Origin: Scilla litardierei
Taxonomy: Eukaryota > Streptophyta > Magnoliopsida > Asparagales > Asparagaceae
Direction: 5' to 3'
Length of the DNA: 64,000 nucleotides
Assembly: GCA_030789695.1 (NCBI GenBank)
Contig: CM061142.1
Span: 151,053,266 to 151,117,265 of the forward strand
The notes under the pieces are model-generated. The model was not told the origin of the DNA. It did no database searches and saw only the letters and a program-made list of their open reading frames with translations. Positions 55,106 to 64,000 of this stretch are shown piece by piece (positions within the stretch are counted from its first letter, which is position 1; each line of letters begins with the position of its first letter). Position numbers and translations under genes: made by a program.

Positions 55106-55350
55106 AATGCACACCAAGTCTCCAAATGAAGTGCGAAGCTTCGGGATGAGTTCTAGGGACTTCTAAAATGAGTCTGGCTCTAAGACAAGAGCGTCATGAA
55201 GCACACTTAGCTCCAGATAGGGGAAAAGATACGGAAAATAAAAGAGAGAAGACAAACAATCATATATATATATATATATAAATATCATCATACAGAAACC
55301 CGCCGTTACATCCTACCCACCTTAAGAAAATTCCGCCCTCGGAATTTCTA

Positions 55351-56717
55351 TCAGAAAAGGTGAGGGTAACGCTCTCTCATCTCATCCTCTCTCTCCCAAG
55401 TGGACTCTCCAGGTGATCTGTGACACCACATCACTCTCACCAGGTCGACTACCTTGTTCCTCAACTGCTTCTGTCGACGGTCCAAATTCTGCACGGGTTG
55501 CTGGTCATATGTCAGGTCCGGTCGGACCGTGATCTCCGAGAAATCCACTGTGTGCGACGGATCACCGACGTACCGACGCAACTGAGATACGTGGAAAACA
55601 TCGTGAACCCCCACCAAAGATGGTGGCAGAGCAAGGCGGTAGGCCACTGCTCCCATACGCTCCAGCACATCGAAAGGTCCAATGTACCTCAGACTCAGCT
55701 TCCCCTTCTTCCCGAATCAGATAACTCCGCAGTTCGGAGAAATCTTCAAGAAGACGTGGTCTCCAGGCTGAAACTCCAAAGGTCTCCTCTTGGCATCCGC
55801 CCAATGCTTGAACTGATCCTGTGCAACTCTGAGCTTCTCCCTGATGTCTCTCACGACATCCACAGCTTCAACTATCATCTCTGGACCCAACAGCTCCCGA
55901 TCTCCAACGTCATCCCAGCTCAGTGGCGATCGACATTTCCTCCTATATAAGGCAGCAAACGGTGCCATGCCAATGCTCGCCTGGTAGCTGTTGTTATAAG
56001 AAAACTCCACCAAATGGAGATGGTCCTCCCAAGATCCCTTCAAATCGATCGTACAAGCTCGCAGCATATCCTCTAGTATCTGAATAGTCCTCTCGGACTG
56101 GCCATCGGTCTGCGGGTGGTACGCCATACTGAAGCTCAGACTCGTACCCAAATGCTCCTGCAGACTTCTCCAGAACTGAGATATGAACCTCGAATCTCTG
56201 TCAGAAACGATGCTCACGGGGACTCCGTGTAAGCGTACAATCTCCTGCACGTACACGGCTTACGTCACAACTAACTCAAGGAGGAAAATCAAATAGAAGT
56301 AAAAGAAGGAATTTTACCTCTAGATACTTCCTCGCCAAAACTTTCGTAGACTGGCCCACTCAGAAAGGAATGAAATGCGCAGACTTAGTCAACCGATCAA
56401 CGATCACCCAGACTGCGTCGTTCTGTTTCGGGGTCCGAGGTAAACCAGTCATGAAATCCATCGTAATATGCTCCCACTTCCACTCCGGAATAGGAAGCGG
56501 TTGCAGCAACCCAGCAGTACGATGGTGCTCGGCCTTCACCTGTTGGCATATCAAACACTTGGCAACGCTCCGTGCCACACTCCTCTTCATGCCAATCCAC
56601 CAATAATTCAGTCGAAGGTCCTTATACATCTTGGTATCACCAGGATGTATAGAATAAGGTGAGCTATGAGCCTCGCTCAAAATCTCCTCCCAAATATCAC
56701 CTGCAGGTATGCAGAGT
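55351..56717 (-). pseudogene. Gypsy integrase with chromodomain-like C-terminus
   Basis: From 56717 down: RLCIPAG, the HHCC module (H in SEAHSSPYSIHPG, Cys pair KCLICQQ), TMDFMTGLPR with the first Asp, VSDRDSRF with the second, [10 protein letters not shown] with Glu. The C-terminal half has [43 protein letters not shown] and the WEREDEMRERYPHLF end. The frame has a stop near 56340 (after HFIPF) and one at about 55717, both at expected Arg codons. A 73-bp intron-like segment (56245-56317) interrupts the core; removing it restores the frame and gives KYLE-EIVRLHG. Confidence 0.85.
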
Positions 56718-56718
56718 C

Positions 56719-58965
56719 TGTTGGAAGCAACGATCTAGGATCTTGGTTTGATGATGACAAACGTGTCGGTATATCTAATGTGTGTGCTCAGTGTGTCTCA
56801 GGCTTGGCGAAATGATGTACTTTCGATATTTGGCGGAATTGCTATTCGTATAGCACATAGGGAGAGATGGAGTGTCTGTGCACAAAGAAGTGTGACTTGG
56901 TCAAAAGATGATTGGTTCGAATCAATTGGTGATTGGTGCAAATCAAATACTTATGGTTGATTTGATTAAGTCACAAGTTTCATATCCGATTCCAATCTCA
57001 CTTGATTTCCTATTCGAATTCCTTAGCCAAAACAAATACTATCACATTCAAAATCCCAATCAAAATACAAAATCCCTATCTCTTAGGGACTCTCCCCAAA
57101 AACCCCAACCCTAGCCTATAAAAACACTATTGAGGGGGTACGGTTTTTTTTGCGGCTGATACAAGGAGAGGCTACGGCAATCAAAAAGTAATTAGAAAGT
57201 GCGGCAACAAATCAAAAAGGGTGCTAAACAATTTTTTAGCCTTTCATCAAACATCACAGCCAACCCTAGTCTATAGCCGCACCTCTGTTCAAAAACCCTA
57301 CCCAAGAAAATCTCCAAGCCGCCATCGTCTTGAAGTCTCTACGCCACAAAATCGTCGCAATCGAAGGAGTTCGCCGCAGCAGTACACGAAGAGCACGCCG
57401 GCGCCAAACAAAGACATATCGAAGCTCCTTCAACAAGCAACACCCTCTGCGTGCTGCTGTTCATCCCCAACACCACCGAGCGTCACACCCTCCCATTGAA
57501 GCAGTTGATGCTATCTGCGTCGAACGAGATCCAAGTTGCTGTCGACAAGCCTCCAAGAACTCCTCTTCAAGTCTCCGCCGAGAGGTGATCGAATTACTTG
57601 CCGCCGCCACTGCTATCATCGAAAAGAACTTCCTCGCTGCAGTCGGAGCCCGCCGAAGATAACGCCGCCATCACCGTAAAGCGCTGCTGCTGTCGGAGCC
57701 TCGCCATCGTCGAAGAGGAGACGACGTTAAAGACGGTCGCCGTGAAGAGGAACATCGATCGTCCTCGCTGCTGAAGCTGCTGAACCATTCGACGACGAGG
57801 GCTCGAAGCAGAGACGAGCCGCTGCCGTACTTACTCCGCCGTTGAAACAGTTCTCCGCTTGAAGTCGTCGCAGTCGTCATCGTTGAAGTCGACATCCCCT
57901 CCGCCATCGCTCGAAGAGACGTCGTTCCACGCTGCATGGGATGAGAACGAGCGGACGGATGTGATCGCAGATCAAAACAAATCGACGGCGAGGATTTTTT
58001 TTTAACCGAGATCAAATTGCAATCGAACGAAGGCGGGATTATATCGGGGCTGACGTGGCTTCTTCCGAGCGAATCAAAAATCAAATCAACGGCGGAGATC
58101 GTTTTACTGCAAGCGAAATCAACGGCGAAGCCCGCATCAATCCGAGCTGACGTGGCATCGCTTTTAAGTTAATTGCTCGGTGCACAGCTGCTGAGTTAAA
58201 CAGGATTGAACTACATTGCTGTGCACACCGACTGCAACTTAAAAGAGGAGTTACTTTGCGCACAGGCTGCTTAAATATAAGATTTGAACTCAACTGCTTT
58301 GCGCACCGACCGCAAGATCAAACAGCATTGCTGAGCGCACAGACTGCAAAATATTGAGGATTGAACTGAAACTGCTTTGTGCACAGACCAGTGCATATAT
58401 TGACATCCAGGAGTCGGATTGAGACACCGTTTGCGTCAGATTGGAGCTGACGACGCGCTGATTGACAGAGACGCCTACACGGACACAAACTGAGCATTTC
58501 TAAACTCTTAAACTATTTTATTTGTGTCTTAGTGTAACGTTCTCTGTGGGGAAACTTTTACCTATTTTTGTGGACTATTTTGGAACTTGTCTAGTTGGGA
58601 CTAGACAAGTGGGACCTAGCTAGTTTGGGACTAGCTGGTAGAAAGCTTTGTTAGGATTGATAGTGAGAGGAAACACTGTGTGTGGGGTACTGAGAGTCTG
58701 GCGAGTGTAGGGACGTAGAGGGTGCTCTGAGCGTGCTCTAACTTGTGACTTTGTACCTATTGCACTATTCAATCTAGTATTAGCTTTGGGGGCTGTACTA
58801 GGTCGTTGGGACGACCGAACCAGGGTAAATCTGCTGTGTACTCTGTGTCTGTTTTTATTACTCTGGTTGTGCTTTTAACTGCGTGTGATTTCTCTTGGGT
58901 TGCACGAGAATTTTTCTTAGCCTATTCACCCCCCCCCCCCTCTAGGCTAGGATCCAGATCCAACA
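56719..58965 (+). repeat. 5' LTR of TR-GAG2 (2247 bp)
   Basis: From TGTTGGAAGCAACGATC to ...GATCCAACA. TATA box CCTATAAAAA at 57115-57124, so U3 is about 400 bp and the transcribed R-U5 part about 1.8 kb. It contains no ACCGA palindrome array. A GC-rich stretch (57300-57950) and degenerate GCGCACAGACTGC-type repeats (58170-58400) are the main features; a C tract lies at 58929-58940. Confidence 0.92.
57115..57124 (+). promoter_or_regulatory. TATA box of the TR-GAG2 LTR
   Basis: CCTATAAAAA, also present in the 3' LTR at 62578-62587. Confidence 0.7.
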
Positions 58966-58967
58966 AG

Positions 58968-58980
58968 TGGTATCAGAGCC
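58968..58980 (+). other. Primer-binding site, tRNA-iMet type
   Basis: TGGTATCAGAGCC, two bases after the LTR end. Confidence 0.95.
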
Positions 58981-59007
58981 AGGTTAGTAGATCTAGCCTA
59001 GTTGACC

Positions 59008-60879
59008 ATGGACCACATTGATAGTGCTTTTGCTGAGGGTCAGTCTATTTCCCGACCACCTAGATTTAATGGAGTAGACTATGCTTATTGGAAAAATCGT
59101 ATGAGAATCTACTTGATTTCTATTGATTATAAAGCGTGGCAAATTGTTGAAAAAGGATATAAATCACCTGTTATCAAAATTGAAAATACTGAGATGCCTA
59201 AACCTGATGATAAGTGGAATGATAATGATTGGAAGCTTTATTCTTTAAATGCTAAAGCTATGAATGCTCTTATTTGTGCATTAGATAAATCTGAATTCAA
59301 TCGTATCTCACATTGTCTAACTGCGCAGGAAATATGGCATACTTTGGAGGTGACGCATGAGGGAACGTCACAGGTGAAGGAGTCTAGACTTGCACTTCTG
59401 AGCACGGAATACGAGGGATTTCGCATGCTACCATCAGAGACGATATCAGAAATGTTTACGAGGTTCACCAACATTGTCTACAAGTCTAGTTCGCTCGGTA
59501 AGCCATATTCTAGCCTTGAGCAGGTGAGGAAGATATTAAGAGCTCTGCCAAGCTCTTTCAGGCCTAAAGTCACTGCCATCCAAGAAGCGAAAGATTTATC
59601 ACAGATGAGGGTGGAGGACTTAATAGGTAATTTAATGTCCCACGAGCTTGAATTGCAAAATATTGATGAAAGGGAGAAACCTGAGGAAAAGGAGAAAGCT
59701 ACCAAGCCACTTGCTCTGAAAGCTGACGAAAGTGAAGATGATGATGATGACATAGCGCTAATGGTCAGAAATTTCAGAAATTTTGTCCAGACCAAGCAAG
59801 GAAGAGCAGAAATGGCACCCAGGTTTAATCGCTCTAACTTTTTTCAGTCTTCTAAGCAAAATTATGATCAGAATACTACTAATAGAATGACTTGTTTCAA
59901 ATGCAAGAAAAGAGGACATCGAATGAGGGATTGCCCACATGAGACAGCTCAGGTAGCTAAAGAAAAGGGAAAATCCAAGGTGCTTACTTGGGACATGGAT
60001 AGCGAAGCTGAGAGCGAGGAGGAGGAACACGAAGCCCATTCATGCATGGCATTGATGGGAATACACAATGAGGTAACTTCTGGTAGTAAAACTGAACTCC
60101 TTACTCTTTGTAAAAAAATGCAAGATAAAATAGTAGAGCTTGAATCCACTATAGATGATTATCAAAATGAGAACTTTGAAATGCAACAATCTGAATATGA
60201 AATGTCTAAAGAGATTGAAAAACTCAAAATTGATATTGTTGCACGTGACTCTACTATTGATATTCTGAAAAAGGAAAAATCCAGTTTTAATGATGAAGCA
60301 CCTTGTCTCTCTTGCCCTTCCTTGATGAATAATATTAGCATGCTTAAACTTGATTTGATTAAGCTCGAAACTGAAAAAGACTATGTTATTAAAGAGCTTA
60401 ACGATAAATTCTGCATGTTGGATAATGATTTTAAAAGAAAAATGGTTGAATTTGAAAAGAAGGAAGAGGAAAACAAGAGAGCTTTTATAAGTAAATGCAC
60501 ATTGCTTGTGGAAGAAAATAAATTGTTGAAAACCAAAGTCTCTAATCTTGAATTGGCCATTAAGAAATTCTCTACAGGAAAACAATCGTTGGACACTATT
60601 TTAGAGAATCAATTATATGGCAATAATAGAAGAGGACTTGGTTTTGGTCTGAAAAACGTTGAAAAACAAAAATTCAAGAAGTTTCACAATGCACCGTCTA
60701 TTGCGAAAAACTTATATGCAAAGTGCTTTACTTGTGATAGTGTAGGCCATACTTCATACTATTGTAAATTTAGGAACACTAAAATCAAGTTTAAACAAGT
60801 GTGGGTTCCTAAGACAATATTGGCTAACACTAGTGGACCTTGTTGGATTCCAAGGTCACGCTTAACACCTTTCATGTAG
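59008..60879 (+). CDS. TR-GAG2 gag, intact, 623 aa
   Basis: I take the ATG at 59008 (ACCATGG context, 27 bp after the primer site); the frame upstream has only a TTG. The N-terminal gag domain (residues 1-230) has RPPRFNGVDYAYWKNRM, NAKAMNALICAL and THEGTSQVKESRLALL. An acidic linker (DESEDDDDD, about 240) follows. The first zinc knuckle CFKCKKRGHRMRDC is at about 296-309 with all ligands. A long heptad-rich, Lys/Glu-rich region (about 370-545) is predicted coiled coil. A GRxSLDTIL/RRGLGFGL-like segment precedes a second knuckle CFTCDSVGHTSYYC at about 573-586. The stop at 60877 lacks any pol downstream. It is likely to assemble particles and package RNA, depending on another element for PR, RT and IN. 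Confidence 0.92.
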   Translation: MDHIDSAFAEGQSISRPPRFNGVDYAYWKNRMRIYLISIDYKAWQIVEKGYKSPVIKIENTEMPKPDDKWNDNDWKLYSLNAKAMNALICALDKSEFNRISHCLTAQEIWHTLEVTHEGTSQVKESRLALLSTEYEGFRMLPSETISEMFTRFTNIVYKSSSLGKPYSSLEQVRKILRALPSSFRPKVTAIQEAKDLSQMRVEDLIGNLMSHELELQNIDEREKPEEKEKATKPLALKADESEDDDDDIALMVRNFRNFVQTKQGRAEMAPRFNRSNFFQSSKQNYDQNTTNRMTCFKCKKRGHRMRDCPHETAQVAKEKGKSKVLTWDMDSEAESEEEEHEAHSCMALMGIHNEVTSGSKTELLTLCKKMQDKIVELESTIDDYQNENFEMQQSEYEMSKEIEKLKIDIVARDSTIDILKKEKSSFNDEAPCLSCPSLMNNISMLKLDLIKLETEKDYVIKELNDKFCMLDNDFKRKMVEFEKKEEENKRAFISKCTLLVEENKLLKTKVSNLELAIKKFSTGKQSLDTILENQLYGNNRRGLGFGLKNVEKQKFKKFHNAPSIAKNLYAKCFTCDSVGHTSYYCKFRNTKIKFKQVWVPKTILANTSGPCWIPRSRLTPFM

Positions 60880-62181
60880 GTGTGATGGAGTTTTGGCGAG
60901 GAGCGTTAAATTCAATGTCTCATTCTTTTAGCTCCTTCGTCAAATAGCGACGAGAAGGTATAATTTCTATCCCTCTTTGAATTCCATTGCATACCTTCAT
61001 AGATTTTCTGTGTGCTTGATTTATTTTGGTTTGTGTGCTTGCATGGATGATTTTTAATGTTTTTATTTCTGAAAAAAAATTGAAAAATCAATAAAAAAAA
61101 TAAAATAAAAAAAATGTGTGCTTATTGAATCCCCTTTTGAATCTCTTGAGTGATATTGTATGAATGATCAATTCTATCCCTTGTAGAAGTCAATTCATTA
61201 TTGTTGTAGCTACATGGACATGATGTTATTCCTTTTAGTAGCCATGACATGTCTCATAAGTTTCAAACTTGACTTCTACACCTACATTTGCACTTTCACG
61301 ATATTTGACTTTTTAGTGCTTTTGGAGATTCTTTTGAAGAATAATGGAAAGTGAATGTAGGAATGATTAATTTCTGAAATTTCTAAGGGATATGATGTGT
61401 GTAGCCATGAATTAAAACTGAGCTCAAAAGAATTGAAAAAAAAACGATATTTGCTCCGTATGAAAAATGGATACACTTCATGGCTAAAACACAACTCACG
61501 AGTATCCAACTTGTGCTACATGGGTAATCATTAGCGTTGGTGTATATAACTCGTCAAGCAATGCCATCCCACATTTAAAAGTCCTTTTAGGCCATGTTTT
61601 GGGATTCGGTATCTTGAACTCATCTTTGATGAGGTGGGAAAACTCAATCCTAGTGATATTCATGAAAATTGGAAAATGTGGATTGATTTGATTGAATTTC
61701 TGAAATTGAATCTCCTCTTGTCCTTAATTGTCTATATCACTACACTTTCACAAAGGTGGAGAAGTCCGGGTATGAAATTATATGAACTTGAGCTGCCTAT
61801 TATTTAGACTACTCATGCAAATTGCACGCTACTTCTAATAATGATTTATTTTTGCATGTGATATTTTTGTGACTTCATTAATCCACTTTTGGTGATTACA
61901 AAGGGGGAGAAAGAGAAAGAAAAGATTTTGACAGCTTTGGTATTATTCGTTGAAGGGGGAGCTTGGAAAATACTTGAATATATGGTGAAGGGGGAGCTTG
62001 AGAGAAGGGGGAGCATGCTATTGTTGTAGTATTATTTGTTATTAGTTTGTGCATGCTATTGTTGTAGTGCTTAAATATTCATCCCATGATTTATATTGCA
62101 TTACACCCTTCAACACACTTCACACACTCATTTCTATTGATCAAATCTTTTGTGGGTTTGTCATCACCAAAAGGGGGAGAT
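60880..62181 (+). other. TR-GAG2 noncoding 3' region with repeated purine tracts
   Basis: No pol motif on either strand. AGGGGGAG tracts occur near 61902, 61953, 61986, 62006 and 62171; the last abuts the LTR. An A-rich run is at 61070-61120. Confidence 0.8.
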
Positions 62182-64000
62182 TGTTGGAAGCAACGATCTA
62201 GGATCTTGGTTTGATGATGACAAATGTGTCGGTATATCTAATGTGTGTGCTCAGTGTGTCTCAGGCTTGGCGAAATGATGTACTTTCGATATTTGGCGGA
62301 ATTGCTATTCGTATAGCACATAGGGAGAGATGGAGTGTCTGTGCACAAAGAAGTGTGACTTGGTCAAAAGATGATTGGTTCGAATCAATTGGTGATTGGT
62401 GCAAATCAAATACTTATGGTTGATTTGATTAAGTCACAAGTTTCATATCCGATTCCAATCTCACTTGATTTCCTATTCGAATTCCTTAGCCAAAACAAAT
62501 ACTATCACATTCAAAATCCCAATCAAAATACAAAATCCCTATCTCTTAGGGACTCTCCCCAAAAACCCCAACCCTAGCCTATAAAAACACTATTGAGGGG
62601 GTACGGTTTTTTTTTGCGGCTGATACAAGGAGAGGCTACGGCAATCAAAAAGTAATTAGAAAGTGCGGCAACAAATCAAAAAGGGTGCTAAACAATTTTT
62701 TAGCCTTTCATCAAACATCACAGCCAACCCTAGTCTATAGCCGCACCTCTGTTCAAAAACCCTACCCAAGAAAATCTCCAAGCCGCCATCGTCTTGAAGT
62801 CTCTACGCCACAAAATCGCCGCAGTCGAAGGAGTTCGCCGCAGCAGTACACGAAGAGCACGCCGGCGCCAAACAAAGACATATCGAAGCTCCTTCAACAA
62901 GCAACACCCTCTGCGTGCTGCTGTTCATCCCCAACACCACCGAGCGTCACACCCTCCCATTGAAGCAGTTGATGCTATCTGCGTCGAACGAGATCCAAGT
63001 TGCTGTCGACAAGCCTCCAAGAACTCCTCTTCAAGTCGCCGCCGAGAGGTGATCGAATTACTTGCCGCCGCCGCTGCTATCATCGAAAAGAACTTCCTCG
63101 CTGCAGTCGGAGCCCGCCGAAGATAACGCCGCCATCACCGTAAAGCGCTGCTACTGTCGGAGCCTCGCCATCATCGAAGAGGAGACGACGTTAAAGACGG
63201 TCGCCGTGAAGAGGAACGTCGATCGTCCTCGCTGCTGAAGCTGCTGAACCATCCGACGACGAGGGCTCGAAGCAGAGACGAGCCGCTGCCGTACTTACTC
63301 CGCCGTTGAAACAGTTCTCCGCTTGAAGTCGTCGCAGTCGTCATCGTTGAAGTCGCCATCCCCTCCGCCATCGCTCGAAGAGACGTCGTTCCTCGCTGCA
63401 TGGGATGAGAACGAGCGGACGGATGTGATCGCAGATCAAAACAAATCGACGGTGAGGATTTTTTTTAACCGAGATCAAATTGCAATCGAATGAAGGCGTG
63501 ATTATATCGGGGCTGACGTGGCTTCTTCCGAGCGAATCAAAAATCAAATCAACGGCGGAGATCGTTTTACTGCAAGCGAAATCAACGGCGAAGCCCGCAT
63601 CAATCCGAGCTGACGTGGCATCGCTTTTAAGTTAATTGCTCGGTGCACAGCTGCTGAGTTAAACAGGATTGAACTACATTGCTGTGCACACCGACTGCAA
63701 CTTAAAAGAGGAGTTACTTTGCGCACAGGCTGCTTAAATATAAGATTTGAACTCAACTGCTTTGCGCACCGACCGCAAGATCAAACAGCATTGCTGAGTG
63801 CACAGACTGCAAAATATTGAGGATTGAACTGAAACTGCTTTGTGCACAGACCAGTGCATATCTTGACATCCAGGAGTCGGATTGAGACACCGTTTGCGTC
63901 AGATTGGAGCTGACGACGTGCTGATTGACAGAGACGCCTACACGGACACAAACTGAGCATTTCTAAACTCTTAAACTCTTTTATTTGTGTCTTAGTGTAA
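62182..64000 (+). repeat. 3' LTR of TR-GAG2, partial
   Basis: Matches 56719-58537 almost base for base; cut by the window end. Confidence 0.93.

Larger units (their letters stand above)
52750..55310 (-). repeat. 3' LTR of the chromovirus-like element (2561 bp)
   Basis: On the minus strand from TGTAACGGCGGG (55310) to ...GGAGCGTGACA (52750). In U3 there is a palindrome array (54579-55105) homologous to that of the copia LTRs; a TATTTAA box (54531-54540) follows. The transcribed part carries a 61-bp tandem repeat (53549-53731) and a terminal bulged hairpin (52750-52792). Confidence 0.88.
52750..56718 (-). mobile_element. Chromovirus-like Ty3/gypsy element, 3' part
   Basis: On the minus strand: integrase with a chromodomain-like C-terminus (56717-55351), a purine tract (AAGGTGGGTAGGA, 55323-55311) and a 2.56-kb 3' LTR ending at 52750. 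The integrase tail (STWEREDEMRERYPHLF) and motif set fit the Tekay/Del group. It is inserted in the TR-GAG1 3' LTR and is itself interrupted by TR-GAG2 at 56719. The rest should lie right of the window. Confidence 0.85.
56719..64000 (+). mobile_element. TR-GAG2: gag-only copia with near-identical LTRs
   Basis: A complete 5' LTR (56719-58965), iMet primer site, intact gag (59008-60879), a 1.3-kb noncoding region with repeated purine tracts, and a 3' LTR cut by the window end. The two LTRs differ at only a few positions per kilobase by eye, so insertion is recent. No pol remains. It is inserted in the gypsy integrase; the left flank is GAGTC. Confidence 0.92.

Noticed and set aside
55261..55281. 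AT dinucleotide run as an origin or promoter
   Set aside because: A simple microsatellite near the LTR start; similar tracts occur at 32689-32715 without context.
57330..57662. 110-codon Arg/Ala-rich frame in the TR-GAG2 LTR, repeated at 62794-63126
   Set aside because: Its presence in both LTRs follows from LTR identity; the region is GC-rich, several frames are open, and no domain is recognisable.

Overview
The window is plant nuclear DNA, almost certainly from an angiosperm with a TE-rich genome. Essentially all of it is nested LTR retrotransposons in several stages of decay. The evidence is tRNA-iMet-type (TGGTATCAGAGC) and tRNA-Asp-type (TGGCGCCGTTGCCGGGGA) primer sites, Ty1/copia and Ty3/gypsy gag-pol motifs, an Athila-type ORF1, TATA boxes inside LTRs, and long noncoding 3' regions ending in purine tracts. 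I found no convincing host gene, rRNA, tRNA or CRISPR array. A 500-N scaffold gap lies at 27420-27919.

Layout from left to right. (1) 1-5384, minus: a Sirevirus-like copia with a broken gag and pol, cut by the window edge and inserted in the 5' LTR of (2). (2) 5385-14999, plus: Athila-A, a decayed gag-PR-RT-RH-INT element. (3) 15000-15915, minus, and 42297-42868, plus: two halves of one older gypsy-type coding region (element E). (4) 15916-22630, plus, and 42869-46899, minus: two halves of one Athila element (Athila-B) that carries gag, protease and ORF1 but no RT/RNaseH/integrase. (5) 22631-27419, minus, and 46900-52749, plus: two gag-only Sirevirus-like copies (TR-GAG1). (6) 27920-31520, minus: copia element D. 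(7) 31521 to about 40900, plus: copia element C, with gag plus an extra ORF and no pol; it is interrupted by a TIR-bounded element at 32083-35435. (8) 52750-56718, minus: a chromovirus-like gypsy 3' end inserted in the TR-GAG1 LTR. (9) 56719-64000, plus: TR-GAG2, a young gag-only copia with an intact gag, inserted in the gypsy integrase.

The main structural result is that 22631-46899 looks inverted relative to its flanks. The two Athila-B LTRs face each other, their outer flanks carry the same 5-bp duplication (ATATG, read in the original orientation), and the host coding region E reads on across it. ORF1 also reads on in frame across the TR-GAG1 insertion once a 5-bp duplication (CCAGG/CCGGG) is removed. 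Recombination between two inverted TR-GAG1 copies would produce exactly this arrangement. A scaffold flip at these repeats would produce it too, and the N gap lies inside one of them.

The main regulatory result is a recurring architecture: an array of palindromic ACCGA/TCGGT foldback units placed just upstream of a TATA box. It occurs in the copia LTRs, in the chromovirus-like gypsy LTR (with homologous spacers and flank), and, with other motif variants, in the Athila-B LTR and element C. In Athila-B and element C a second array also sits upstream of the internal ORF. The gypsy LTR also has a 61-bp tandem repeat, in three copies, whose two hairpin stems show compensatory base changes.
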